Below, piece by piece: positions 7,769 through 17,963 of a stretch of 64,000 nucleotides of DNA (its first letter is position 1; each line of letters starts with the position of its first letter). The position numbers were made by a program, and so were the translations under genes. The stretch comes from Streptomyces sp. CB02980 (GTDB lineage Bacteria > Actinomycetota > Actinomycetes > Streptomycetales > Streptomycetaceae), in assembly GCF_014451325.2 (NCBI RefSeq), contig NZ_JACSCH020000012.1:241279-305278 (forward strand). Reading direction: 5' to 3'. A model generated the notes under the pieces. That model was not told where the DNA came from and made no database searches. It was given only the letters and a program-made list of their open reading frames with translations.

Positions 7769-10700
7769 ATGAGTTTCCGCCACTGGAGATCACGGGGCCT
7801 GAGCGCCGTGATCGCGACCAGCCTCCTGGCCCTGGGAGGACCCCTGATGTCCGCCCGGGCGGCGGGCGGCCCCAACATCGCCCTGGGCGACGCCGCCGCG
7901 GCGTCCGGATCCCACGCCGAGTACGGCGCCGCGAACATCACCGACGGCAACCAGGGAACGTACTGGCAGAGTGCCGGCGGCACCCTGCCCCAATGGGTCC
8001 AGGTCGACCTCGGCGCCACCACCCGCCTGGACGAGGTGGTCCTGAAACTGCCCGCCGGCTGGGAGAGCCGCAACCAGACGCTGTCCGTCCAGGGCAGCGC
8101 CGACGGCACGAGCTTCGCCACCCTCAAGAACTCCGCCTCCTACAGCTTCGCCCCGGGCGCGGCCAACACCGTGACCGTCTCCTTCCCGGCCACCCAGGCC
8201 CGGTTCGTACGGGTCGACATCACCGCCAACACCGGCTGGCAGGCCGCGCAGCTCTCCGAACTGGAGGTCCACGCGGCCGACGGATCCTCGGCCGACCTGG
8301 CGAGCGGCCGCCCCCTGACCGCGAGCAGCCACACCGAGGTGTACACGGCGGGCAACGCCAACGACGGCAACCGGGCCACCTACTGGGAGAGCGCCAACAA
8401 CGCCCTCCCGCAGTGGATCCAGGCCGACCTCGGCTCGTCCGTCCGCGTCGACCGGGTCGTCCTCCGGCTTCCCGAAGGCTGGGGCGCGCGCAGCCAGACC
8501 CTCAAGATCCAGGGCAGCGCGAACGGCACCGCCTTCACCGATCTGACCGCCTCCCAGGCCTACACCTTCGACGCCGCCGGGGGACGGGCCGCGACGATCA
8601 CCTTCGACGCGACCACCACCCGGTACGTCCGGGTCCTCGTCACGGCGAACTCCGTCCAGCCCGCCGCCCAGCTCTCCGAGCTGGAGATCTACGGGCCGAC
8701 CTCGGGCGACACCCAGGCACCGTCCGCACCCGCGAACCTCGCCCTCACCCAGCCGGCCACCGATCAGATCCGGCTCACCTGGAACGCCGCCACCGACGAC
8801 ACCGGCGTCACCGGCTACGACATCTACGCCAACGGCACCCTCCTGACCAGCGTCGCCGGGAACGTCACCACCTTCACCGACACCCGGCCGGCGAACCAGA
8901 CGGTCACCTACCGCGTCCGCGCCAAGGACGCGGCGGGCAACCAGTCCGCCGACAGCAACGCCGTCACCCGCACCGGCGACACCGGCGACACCCAGGCCCC
9001 GACGGCGCCCGCGAACCTCGCGTTCACCGAGCCCACCGCCGGCCAGATCAAGCTGACCTGGAACGCCTCCTCGGACAACACCGGCGTCACCGGCTACGAC
9101 GTCTACGCAGACAACGTCCGCCGGGGCAGCGTCGCCGGAGGCGCCACCACCTACACCGACACCCAGCCGGCCTCCGCGACCGTCACCTACCGCGTCCGCG
9201 CGAAGGACGCGGCGGGCAACCAGTCGACCGACAGCAACGCCGTCACCCGCACCGGCAGCGGCGGTGGCGGCTCCAACCTCGCCGTCGGCAAGGAGATCAA
9301 CGCCTCCTCCACCGTGCACACCTTCGTCGCGGCCAACGCCAACGACAACAACGTCAGCACCTACTGGGAAGGCGCCGGCGGCAGCTACCCGAACACCCTT
9401 ACCGTCAAGCTGGGCTCCAACGCCGACGTCGGCAGCCTCGTCCTCAAGCTCAACCCGGACACGGCCTGGTCGACCCGCAGCCAGACCGTCGAGGTCCTCG
9501 GCCGGGAGCAGAGCGCCACCGGCTTCAGCGGCGTCGCCGCCGCGAAGAGTTACACCTTCGACCCGGCGAGCGGCAACACCGTCACCATCCCCGTCACGGC
9601 CCGCGTCGCCGACGTCCAGCTGAAGTTCACCGCCAACACCGGCTCCGCGGCGGGCCAGCTCGCCGAGTTCCAGGTCATCGGCGTCCCCGCCCCCAATCCC
9701 GACCTCGAGGTCACCGGCCTCACCACCACGCCCGCCTCGCCCGTCGAGTCGGACCCGATCACCGTCAGCGCCACCGTCCGCAACAGCGGCCCGGCCGCCG
9801 CACCGGCAAGCGCCGTCGCGCTGCGCCTCGGCGGCACGAAGGTCGCCACCGCGCAGGTCGGCGCCCTGGCCGCCGGCGCCCAGACCACGGTCAGCGCCTC
9901 CATCGGCGCCCGTGACGCCGGCAGCTACCAGCTCAGCGCCGTCGCCGACGAGGCGAACGCCGTCATCGAGCAGAACGAGTCCGACAACACCTACACCCGC
10001 CCCACCGCCCTGGTGGTCACGCCGGTGTCCAGCTCCGACCTCGTCGCCGCCTCGGTGACGACGTCGCCGTCCAGCCCGGCCGCCGGTGACACGGTCACCT
10101 TCAAGGTGGCCCTGAGGAACCAGGGCACCGCGGCGAGCGCCGCGGGCGCACACGGCATCACCCTCACCCTGACGGACTCGACGGGCGCCACCGTCAAGAC
10201 CCTGACGGGCACCCACAACGGAGCCCTCGCGGCCGGTGCGGGCGCCGAGGTGGACCTCGGCCCGTGGACGGCCGCCAACGGTTCCTACACCGTGAGGACG
10301 GTCGTCGCCGACGACGCCGACGAACTCCCGGTCAAGCGCGCCAACAACACCTCCACCCAGCCCCTCTTCGTCGGCCGGGGCGCCGACATGCCGTACGACA
10401 TGTACGAGGCGGAGGACGGCACCGTCGGCGGCGGAGCCACCGTCGCCGGGCCGAACCGCACCATCGGCGACATCGCGGGCGAGGCCTCCGGCCGCAAGGC
10501 CGTCAGCCTGGACGCGACGGGGGAGTACGTCGAGTTCACCACCCGGCGCAGCACCAACACCCTGGTGACCCGCTTCTCCATCCCGGACTCCCCGGGCGGC
10601 GGCGGCATCGACTCCACCATCAGCGTCTACGTCGACGGGGTGCTCAAGAAGTCGCTCCCACTGACGTCGAAGTACGCCTGGCTGTACGGCGCCGAGGCCG

Positions 10701-12055
10701 GCCCCGGCAACTCCCCGGGCTCGGGCGCACCGCGGCACATCTACGACGAGGCGCACCTCCTGCTCGGCGAGACCGTCCCGGCGGGCAGCAGGATCCGGCT
10801 CCAGAAGGACGCCGCGAACACCTCCACGTACGCGATCGACTTCGTGAACCTGGAGCAGGTCGCCCCGGTCGGGAATCCGGATCCCGCCACGTACGCCGTG
10901 CCGGCCGGATTCGGGCACCAGGACGTGCAGAACGCCTTGGACAAGGTCCGGATGGACACCACAGGCACCCTCGCGGGGGTCTACCTGCCGCCGGGCGACT
11001 ACCAGACGGCGAGCAAGTTCCAGGTGTACGGCAAGCCGGTCAAGGTGGTCGGCGCCGGACCGTGGTTCACGACGTTCCACGCACCGTCGGCCCAGGACAA
11101 CACCGACGTCGGCTTCCGCGCCGAGGCGGCGGCCAAGGGCTCGCTGTTCAAGGGCTTCGCCTACTTCGGCAACTACACCTCGCGCATCGACGGACCGGGC
11201 AAGGTCTTCGACTTCGCGAACGTCACCGACATCGTCATCGACGACATCTGGAACGAGCACATGGTGTGCCTCTACTGGGGCGCCAACACCGACCGGATCA
11301 CCATCAAGAACTCCCGGATCCGCAACCTGTTCGCCGACGGCATCAACATGACCAACGGCTCGACGGACAACCACGTCGTCAACAACGACGCGCGGGCCAC
11401 CGGCGACGACAGCTTCGCCCTGTTCTCCGCGATCGACGCCGGCGGCGCCGACATGAAGAACAACGTGTACGAGAACCTCACCACCACCCTGACCTGGCGA
11501 GCGGCGGGCGTGGCCGTCTACGGCGGCTACAACAACACCTTCCGCAACATCCACATCGCCGACACGCTCGTCTACGCGGGCATCACCATCTCGTCCCTGG
11601 ACTTCGGCTATCCGATGAACGGCTTCGGGACCGAACCCACGACCTTCGAGAACATCTCCGTCGTCCGGGCGGGCGGCCACTTCTGGGGCTCCCAGACCTT
11701 CCCCGGCATCTGGGTGTTCTCCGCGTCGAAGGTCTTCCAGGGCATCAGGGTGAACCACGTGGACATCGTCGACCCCACGTACAGCGGGGTGATGTTCCAG
11801 ACGAACTACGTGGGCGGTCAGCCACAGTTCCCCATCAAGGACACCGTGTTCACGGACGTCTCGATCACGGGTGCGCGCAAGAGCGGTGACGCGTTCGACG
11901 CCAAGTCCGGGTTCGGTCTGTGGGCCAACGAGATGCCCGAGTCGGGGCAGGGGCCCGCCGTGGGCGAGGTGACCTTCAACGGGCTGCGGCTGAGCGGCAA
12001 CGCGGTGGACATCCGTAACACCACCCCCGCCTTCAAGATCGACATCAACTCCTAG
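7769..12055 (+). CDS. Secreted multidomain GH87-type glucanase, copy 2, with extra discoidin and two FN3 domains
   Basis: 1428 residues from ATG 7769, which has GAGG four nt upstream and leads directly into a signal peptide (MSFRHWRSRG to SARAAGG). Earlier in-frame GTG 7742 and ATG 7748 lack a ribosome site. Domains: discoidin/CBM32 (~33-165), discoidin (~175-310), two fibronectin type III repeats nearly identical to each other (~315-405, ~410-500), a third discoidin (~505-645), two CARDB (~650-870), CBM6/35-like (~880-1040) and a beta-helix (~1050-1428). The catalytic motifs FADGIN (Asp1190) and GDD (Asp1213/1214) have the same spacing as in copy 1, so the pair arose by duplication followed by domain gain. 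The bulk of the protein is binding modules, as expected for attack on an insoluble polymer. Confidence 0.75.
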   Translation: MSFRHWRSRGLSAVIATSLLALGGPLMSARAAGGPNIALGDAAAASGSHAEYGAANITDGNQGTYWQSAGGTLPQWVQVDLGATTRLDEVVLKLPAGWESRNQTLSVQGSADGTSFATLKNSASYSFAPGAANTVTVSFPATQARFVRVDITANTGWQAAQLSELEVHAADGSSADLASGRPLTASSHTEVYTAGNANDGNRATYWESANNALPQWIQADLGSSVRVDRVVLRLPEGWGARSQTLKIQGSANGTAFTDLTASQAYTFDAAGGRAATITFDATTTRYVRVLVTANSVQPAAQLSELEIYGPTSGDTQAPSAPANLALTQPATDQIRLTWNAATDDTGVTGYDIYANGTLLTSVAGNVTTFTDTRPANQTVTYRVRAKDAAGNQSADSNAVTRTGDTGDTQAPTAPANLAFTEPTAGQIKLTWNASSDNTGVTGYDVYADNVRRGSVAGGATTYTDTQPASATVTYRVRAKDAAGNQSTDSNAVTRTGSGGGGSNLAVGKEINASSTVHTFVAANANDNNVSTYWEGAGGSYPNTLTVKLGSNADVGSLVLKLNPDTAWSTRSQTVEVLGREQSATGFSGVAAAKSYTFDPASGNTVTIPVTARVADVQLKFTANTGSAAGQLAEFQVIGVPAPNPDLEVTGLTTTPASPVESDPITVSATVRNSGPAAAPASAVALRLGGTKVATAQVGALAAGAQTTVSASIGARDAGSYQLSAVADEANAVIEQNESDNTYTRPTALVVTPVSSSDLVAASVTTSPSSPAAGDTVTFKVALRNQGTAASAAGAHGITLTLTDSTGATVKTLTGTHNGALAAGAGAEVDLGPWTAANGSYTVRTVVADDADELPVKRANNTSTQPLFVGRGADMPYDMYEAEDGTVGGGATVAGPNRTIGDIAGEASGRKAVSLDATGEYVEFTTRRSTNTLVTRFSIPDSPGGGGIDSTISVYVDGVLKKSLPLTSKYAWLYGAEAGPGNSPGSGAPRHIYDEAHLLLGETVPAGSRIRLQKDAANTSTYAIDFVNLEQVAPVGNPDPATYAVPAGFGHQDVQNALDKVRMDTTGTLAGVYLPPGDYQTASKFQVYGKPVKVVGAGPWFTTFHAPSAQDNTDVGFRAEAAAKGSLFKGFAYFGNYTSRIDGPGKVFDFANVTDIVIDDIWNEHMVCLYWGANTDRITIKNSRIRNLFADGINMTNGSTDNHVVNNDARATGDDSFALFSAIDAGGADMKNNVYENLTTTLTWRAAGVAVYGGYNNTFRNIHIADTLVYAGITISSLDFGYPMNGFGTEPTTFENISVVRAGGHFWGSQTFPGIWVFSASKVFQGIRVNHVDIVDPTYSGVMFQTNYVGGQPQFPIKDTVFTDVSITGARKSGDAFDAKSGFGLWANEMPESGQGPAVGEVTFNGLRLSGNAVDIRNTTPAFKIDINS

Positions 12056-12092
12056 TCCGGCCGGCGGGAAGCCCTGCCCTTCCCTCGCGAGG

Positions 12093-12125
12093 CCGATGCA
12101 GGTGGCTTGCAGTCACTTGCATCGG
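12093..12125. promoter_or_regulatory. Inverted repeat CCGATGCA-N17-TGCATCGG
   Basis: Perfect 8-bp arms flank a spacer that itself holds GGCTTGCAG and CACTTGCA. The TTGCA half-sites resemble the TTGCG half-sites at lacI. It could be a LacI-type operator pair or a transcription end signal for the GH87 operon, whose stop is 38 nt upstream. Confidence 0.35.
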
Positions 12126-12258
12126 TCTTGCGTGCGTTCTGTCGCCCGTGTCGTGCGACGGGTCCGCCGGACTCGGCCTCAGGCCCCTGAACTGTCGGTT
12201 TCCTGAGCGGTCAACTCGGCCCATCGGCCCCTGGCTGTCAGGCAATTACGAAATCAGC

Positions 12259-12275
12259 GCGATATCTTGCGTTCA
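12259..12275 (+). promoter_or_regulatory. Promoter/operator motif of the transporter operon (twin of the lacI promoter)
   Basis: GCGATATCTTGCGTTCA matches the lacI promoter motif at 3045-3062 except for one base missing. It is 87 nt upstream of the binding-protein start. Being the only long match between two otherwise unrelated intergenic regions of the same locus, it is the best candidate for a common regulatory element. Confidence 0.45.
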
Positions 12276-12361
12276 CTTGTTGATGGTGGTTGAGTGTGCG
12301 ACGCCCCACAACGCACAGGCGGTGGGGCGACCTCCACGTTCAGGCCCGAAGGGGACCACCC

Positions 12362-13780
12362 ATGAGAAGTGCCCGGTTCCGCCGTACGCGCCGCGCCAGC
12401 GCGGTCACCCTCGTCTCCGCGCTCACGCTGACCGCGCTCGCCGCCTGCGGCACGAGCAGCAGCAACAACAACGGCGGCGGCGGTTCCGAGGGCGGTGGGT
12501 CCTCCGACCCCACCGCTCCGCTGGACCCGAAGACCAAGGTCACGCTCACGATCGACTGCATGCCCCCCGCGGCGAAGGCGGCCGAGCTCAAGGAGTGGAA
12601 GGAGGACGTCGCCGAGTTCAACAAGACGTACCCCAACGTCACCATCGAGGGCCGCTCCACCCCCGGCCAGTGTCTGGAGCCGCCGCGGTTCACCGCGATG
12701 CTCAAGGCCAAGTCCCAGCCGGACGTGTTCTACACCTACTTCACCGACCTGCCGCAGGTGCTCTCCGAGAACGGCGCCGCCGACATCACCGCGTACGTCA
12801 ACGACAAGAGCGTCCCGCTCCTCAAGGACATCGACCCGAACGTCCTCGGCTCCCTCAAGCAGGACGGCAAGCTGTACGGCCTGCCCACCAGCAACTACAC
12901 GATGGGCCTGCTGGTCAACCGCAAGCTCTTCACCCAGGCGGGCCTGGACCCCGACGCCCCGCCGCGCACCTGGGAGGAGGTCCGCGCCGCCGCCAAGAAG
13001 ATCGCCGGACTCGGCAACGGCGTCGCCGGCTTCGGCGAGTACAGCGCCGGCAACACCGGCGGCTGGCACTTCACCGCCCAGATGTACAGCGTCGGCGGCG
13101 AGGTCGTCGACGCGAGCGGCAAGAAGGCCGCCTTCAACAACGAGCTCGGCAAGCAGGTCGCCAGGAACCTCCACGCCATGCGCTGGGAGGACGACAGCAT
13201 GGGCAAGACCCAGCTGCTCAAGTGGGGCGACCTGCAGAAGCAGATAGCCACCGACAAGCTCGGCATGTTCCTCGCCGCCCCCGACGACATCGCGTACATG
13301 GTCCAGCAACTCGGCGCGACGTACGAGAACTTCGGCATGGGCCCCATCCCCGGCGAGAAGAACACCCTGGCCGGCGGCAACAACTACATGATCAAGCAGG
13401 GCATCTCCGGCGACAAGATCAAGGCCGCCGTCGCCTGGCTCAACTTCAAGAACCTCACTGTCGGCAAGGGCCAGTTCGACTGGGCCCGCACCAAGCAGGA
13501 CGCCCTCCCCGTCGGCGTCCCGCAGCCCAACTTCTGGCTGAACGGCTCCAAGGGCAAGGACGACGCCGCACGCGTCGCCAACGCCACCATGCCGGTCCAG
13601 AACTTCAAGTCCTTCATGGACAACCCCGTCGCCGGCAAGGCCGAGCCGCCGAAGGCGCAAGAGGTCTACAAGGTCCTCGACAACGTGATGTCCGGCCTCC
13701 TCACCAACAAGGACGCCGACATCGACAAGCTCCTCGCCACCGCCGAGGCACAGGTCAACCAGGTCCTCGCCACCCGGTGA
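12362..13780 (+). CDS. ABC sugar transporter substrate-binding lipoprotein
   Basis: 472 residues. ATG follows AAGGGGA at 6 nt. The N-terminus has paired arginines, a hydrophobic stretch and the lipobox LAAC with Cys29, followed by an Asn/Gly/Ser-rich tether, so it is a membrane-anchored lipoprotein. The mature part is an extracellular solute-binding protein of the maltose/CUT1 class (FNKTYPNV, QPDVFYTYFTDLP, GKLYGLPTSNYTMGLLVNR, WEEVRAAAKKIA). It heads an operon with two permeases and an alpha-glucosidase, so its ligand is probably an alpha-linked oligoglucoside from the GH87 enzymes (inference). A strong hairpin right after the stop separates it from the permeases and likely raises its share of the mRNA. 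Confidence 0.88.
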   Translation: MRSARFRRTRRASAVTLVSALTLTALAACGTSSSNNNGGGGSEGGGSSDPTAPLDPKTKVTLTIDCMPPAAKAAELKEWKEDVAEFNKTYPNVTIEGRSTPGQCLEPPRFTAMLKAKSQPDVFYTYFTDLPQVLSENGAADITAYVNDKSVPLLKDIDPNVLGSLKQDGKLYGLPTSNYTMGLLVNRKLFTQAGLDPDAPPRTWEEVRAAAKKIAGLGNGVAGFGEYSAGNTGGWHFTAQMYSVGGEVVDASGKKAAFNNELGKQVARNLHAMRWEDDSMGKTQLLKWGDLQKQIATDKLGMFLAAPDDIAYMVQQLGATYENFGMGPIPGEKNTLAGGNNYMIKQGISGDKIKAAVAWLNFKNLTVGKGQFDWARTKQDALPVGVPQPNFWLNGSKGKDDAARVANATMPVQNFKSFMDNPVAGKAEPPKAQEVYKVLDNVMSGLLTNKDADIDKLLATAEAQVNQVLATR

Positions 13781-13786
13781 CGGGCA

Positions 13787-13821
13787 CCGGCGGGGGCGGA
13801 CCGACCGCCCGCCCCCGCCGG
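13787..13821. promoter_or_regulatory. Intergenic hairpin between binding protein and first permease
   Basis: CCGGCGGGGGC (13787-13797) pairs perfectly with GCCCCCGCCGG (13811-13821) around a 13-nt loop, six nt after the stop. Structures at this place in sugar operons commonly stabilise the binding-protein mRNA and weaken readthrough, giving excess binding protein over permease. Confidence 0.6.
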
Positions 13822-13872
13822 CCCGCCACCCCTCCCAGGACCACCCCGGCAGACCAGTACCAAGGAGCGACG

Positions 13873-14838
13873 ATGTCGGCCCCCAGCCTGACCCCGAGCA
13901 CGACGGGCAGCGCCCGTCACTCCCCGCCGGCCGCGGCGGGACCCGTACCCCCCGGCGGCCGTGCCCGCTTCGCGAAGAGCCTTCGGCGCAACCTCACCGC
14001 CCACGGCTTCCTCATCGGCGCCGTGCTCTGCTTCGCCTTCTTCTCCTGGTACCCGATGGTCAGGGAGTTCCTCCTGGCCTTCCAGAAGACCGAGAGCGGA
14101 CAGTCGACCTGGGTCGGCCTCGACAACCTCGTCACCGTCGTCAACGACCCCGCCTTCTGGCAGGCCTGGCGCAACACGCTCCTGTTCACCGTGCTCGCGC
14201 TCGTCTTCGGCTTCGTCGTCCCCTTCGTCGTCGCCCTCGTCATCAACGAGTTCCACCACGGCCAGGGCTATCTGCGCCTGCTCGTCTACCTGCCCGTGAT
14301 GCTCCCGCCGGTCGCCTCGGTGCTCCTCTTCAAGTACCTGTACGACCCCGGCTACGGCCTCCTCAACGAGCTCCTCCGCTTCCTCCACCTCCCCGAGCAG
14401 CAATGGCTCCAGGACCCCGACCTCTCCATGCTCTCCGTGGTCATCGCCTCCACCTGGATGAACATGGGCGGCGCGGCCCTGATCTACCTCGCCGCGCTCC
14501 AGAGCATCCCCGGCGAGCTGTACGAGGCGGCCGAGCTCGACGGCGCCGGACTGTTCCGCAAGATCTGGCACGTCACCATCCCGCAGACGCGCCTGATCCT
14601 CTCCCTGATGCTGCTCATGCAGGTCATCGCCACCATGCAGGTCTTCGTCGAACCGTTCCTGCTCACCGGCGGCGCGGGCCCCGAGGGATCGACCACGACC
14701 GTCGTCTACCTCATCTACCAATACGCCTTCAACTTCAACAACTACGGTGCCGCGGCGGCGCTCGGACTGCTCCTCCTCGTACTCCTGGCCGGATTCTCGG
14801 CGGCGTACGTGAAGCTCAGCCGCGCCGAGGACGAGTAG
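13873..14838 (+). CDS. ABC sugar transporter permease, first subunit (MalF class)
   Basis: 321 residues. ATG follows AAGGAG at 5 nt. After a Pro/Ser/Ala-rich cytoplasmic tail of about 40 residues there are six predicted membrane helices (first FLIGAVLCFAFFSWYPM). The EAA loop GELYEAAELDGAGLFRKIW, which docks on the ATPase, is intact. No ATPase gene accompanies it; Streptomyces CUT1 importers usually share a single MsiK ATPase encoded elsewhere. It forms a pair with the permease 16 nt downstream. Confidence 0.92.
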   Translation: MSAPSLTPSTTGSARHSPPAAAGPVPPGGRARFAKSLRRNLTAHGFLIGAVLCFAFFSWYPMVREFLLAFQKTESGQSTWVGLDNLVTVVNDPAFWQAWRNTLLFTVLALVFGFVVPFVVALVINEFHHGQGYLRLLVYLPVMLPPVASVLLFKYLYDPGYGLLNELLRFLHLPEQQWLQDPDLSMLSVVIASTWMNMGGAALIYLAALQSIPGELYEAAELDGAGLFRKIWHVTIPQTRLILSLMLLMQVIATMQVFVEPFLLTGGAGPEGSTTTVVYLIYQYAFNFNNYGAAAALGLLLLVLLAGFSAAYVKLSRAEDE

Positions 14839-14854
14839 GACCGGGGAGACCAGC

Positions 14855-15730
14855 ATGTCCACACGCACACTCATCTCGCCGGCGCAGCTCGCCCGCCCCG
14901 GGGGCAAGGCCCTCTACCGGGTGGTGTTCGCCGTCGTCGTCGGCGGCTTCACCCTGGCGTTCCTCGGCCCCCTCTACTGGATGGTGTCCAGCGGCTTCAA
15001 GGACACCCAGGAGGTCATCCAGACCCCGCCGACCCTGGTGCCGGAGACCTTCGCGCCGGAGAACTACTCGCGCGCCTGGGAGGTCATGGACCTCTCCACG
15101 CTGCTCTTCAACACCCTCTACTACGCGTTCGGCGCGCTCGCCTTCCAACTCGTCCTGGACGTGGCCGCCGCCTACTCCCTCTCCAAGCTCCGGCCGATCT
15201 TCGGCAAGGCCGTGCTCGGCATGATGCTCGCGACCCTGATGATCCCGGCGACCGTCCTCGTCGTACCCCAGTACCTGACCGTCCTGGACCTGCCGATCTT
15301 CGAGCGCAACCTGCTCAACTCGCCCTGGGTGATCTGGCTGCCCTCGGTGACCAACGCGTTCAACATCTTCCTGCTCAAGCGCTTCTTCGACTCGATCCCC
15401 AAGGAACTCCTGGACGCCGCGTCCATCGACGGAGCGTCCCCGATGCGGATCCTGTGGTCGATCGTGCTGCCCGTCTCACGGCCGATCCTCGGCGTCGTCT
15501 CGATCTTCGCCGTCGTGGGGGTCTGGAAGGACTTCCTCTGGCCGATGCTCACCCTGCCCGACCCGGCCGGCCAGACCCTCAACGTCGGCATCTACTCCCT
15601 CTCCAACGGCGTCCCGGTCAACGTCCTGATCGCCGCGCTCACCATCGCGTCCGTGCCGACCCTCCTCATCTTCCTGGTCTTCCAGCGCAACATCATGAGC
15701 GGCCTCACGGCGGGCGGCCTCAAGGGCTGA
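14855..15730 (+). CDS. ABC sugar transporter permease, second subunit (MalG class)
   Basis: 291 residues; ribosome site GGGGAG precedes the ATG. Six membrane helices are predicted, with the MalG-type start RVVFAVVVGGFTLAFLGPLYWM and an intact EAA loop (ELLDAASIDGASPMRILW). It ends GLTAGGLKG, typical of the family. It completes the importer with the binding protein and the first permease. A 192-nt gap with a strong hairpin separates it from the alpha-glucosidase. Confidence 0.92.
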   Translation: MSTRTLISPAQLARPGGKALYRVVFAVVVGGFTLAFLGPLYWMVSSGFKDTQEVIQTPPTLVPETFAPENYSRAWEVMDLSTLLFNTLYYAFGALAFQLVLDVAAAYSLSKLRPIFGKAVLGMMLATLMIPATVLVVPQYLTVLDLPIFERNLLNSPWVIWLPSVTNAFNIFLLKRFFDSIPKELLDAASIDGASPMRILWSIVLPVSRPILGVVSIFAVVGVWKDFLWPMLTLPDPAGQTLNVGIYSLSNGVPVNVLIAALTIASVPTLLIFLVFQRNIMSGLTAGGLKG

Positions 15731-15840
15731 CCGGCCCCTCCGCGTCACCGCGGCCACCGGCACCGGCGCCACCGGCAGCCACCCCGGCCACTCCGCCGGC
15801 CCGACCGCCCACGCCCCGCGCCCTCCGCACCACCCCATGC

Positions 15841-15893
15841 CTTCGTCGCCGGCCCGCCTTCCATGCCCCGCAGCAACCGGGCCGGCGACGAAG
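15841..15893. promoter_or_regulatory. Long hairpin ahead of the GH13 alpha-glucosidase
   Basis: CTTCGTCGCCGGCCCG (15841-15856) pairs perfectly with CGGGCCGGCGACGAAG (15878-15893) around a 21-nt loop. It ends 29 nt before the GTG start of the next gene. It may be a partial terminator or attenuator inside the operon, or a processing-site stabiliser. The 110 nt before it are C-rich and hold nothing else recognisable. Confidence 0.6.
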
Positions 15894-15922
15894 AACCCCG
15901 ACCTGCCCGAAAGGACCGTCAC

Positions 15923-17533
<1,611 letters not shown>

Positions 17534-17621
17534 CGCTTCTCGTACGGCCATGAAGCGTGCCCGGTCCCGGTACCGGGCGCGCCGTGCCGCGCCGGGTGGC
17601 TCGCTGCCACCGGGCGAGGGC

Positions 17622-17963
17622 TCAGACCCCGCCGTCGTACCGGCGGAGGACCTGGGGCAGATAGTCCGCGCCGGGACCGAGACGGGCCGCCTCGGCGGGC
17701 CGAGGGCACGAAGGCGACCTCGTCCAGCTCGGGCCCGGCCCCGTGCCCGGTATCCGCGGCCACGAGCTCGGCATGCCGACGGAGCACGAGGGCGCGGGTC
17801 ACGGGCGGGGCGAGGAAATGGAAGCCGAGACTGCCGAACCGGTGTCCACGCGTGACCGCGAACAGCCGCAACTCCCCGTCGGAGGTCCGGACCCCGAGCT
17901 CCTCGGCGAGCCGCCCGCGCACCGTCCACCGGGAGCCGGCGGCGTCGCGCCGGCGGCGGCCCC
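17622..17963 (-). pseudogene. Frameshifted, 5'-truncated Nudix-like remnant
   Basis: Reading from 17963 downward, one frame gives WTVRGRLAEELGVRTSDGEL and then LGFHFLAPP and ELDEVAFVPSA. The RLAEELG stretch resembles the end of a Nudix box (REUXEEXG), but the first half of the box and the N-terminal domain are missing. At about 17692-17703 the frame breaks: removing one base lets it continue as EAARLGPGADYLPQVLRR to a stop at 17622-17624. It starts directly after the stop of the membrane-protein gene, with no start codon of its own that fits. The Nudix call is tentative; the frameshift could also be a sequencing error. Confidence 0.4.

Larger units (their letters stand above)
12056..12361 (+). 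other. 306-bp intergenic region before the sugar transporter operon
   Basis: No gene is seen here. It contains an 8-bp inverted repeat CCGATGCA/TGCATCGG (12093-12100 and 12118-12125, 17-nt spacer) around a run of TTGCA half-sites, and then the motif at 12259-12275 shared with the lacI promoter. A ribosome site AAGGGGA (12349-12355) serves the next gene. The region is best read as a separate promoter for the transporter genes. Confidence 0.6.

Noticed and set aside
7790..11758. Very long open frame on the minus strand opposite the second GH87-type gene
   Set aside because: Its product is Gly/Val/Asp/Arg-rich low complexity without domains. It is the expected antisense mirror of a high-GC gene with strong third-position bias.
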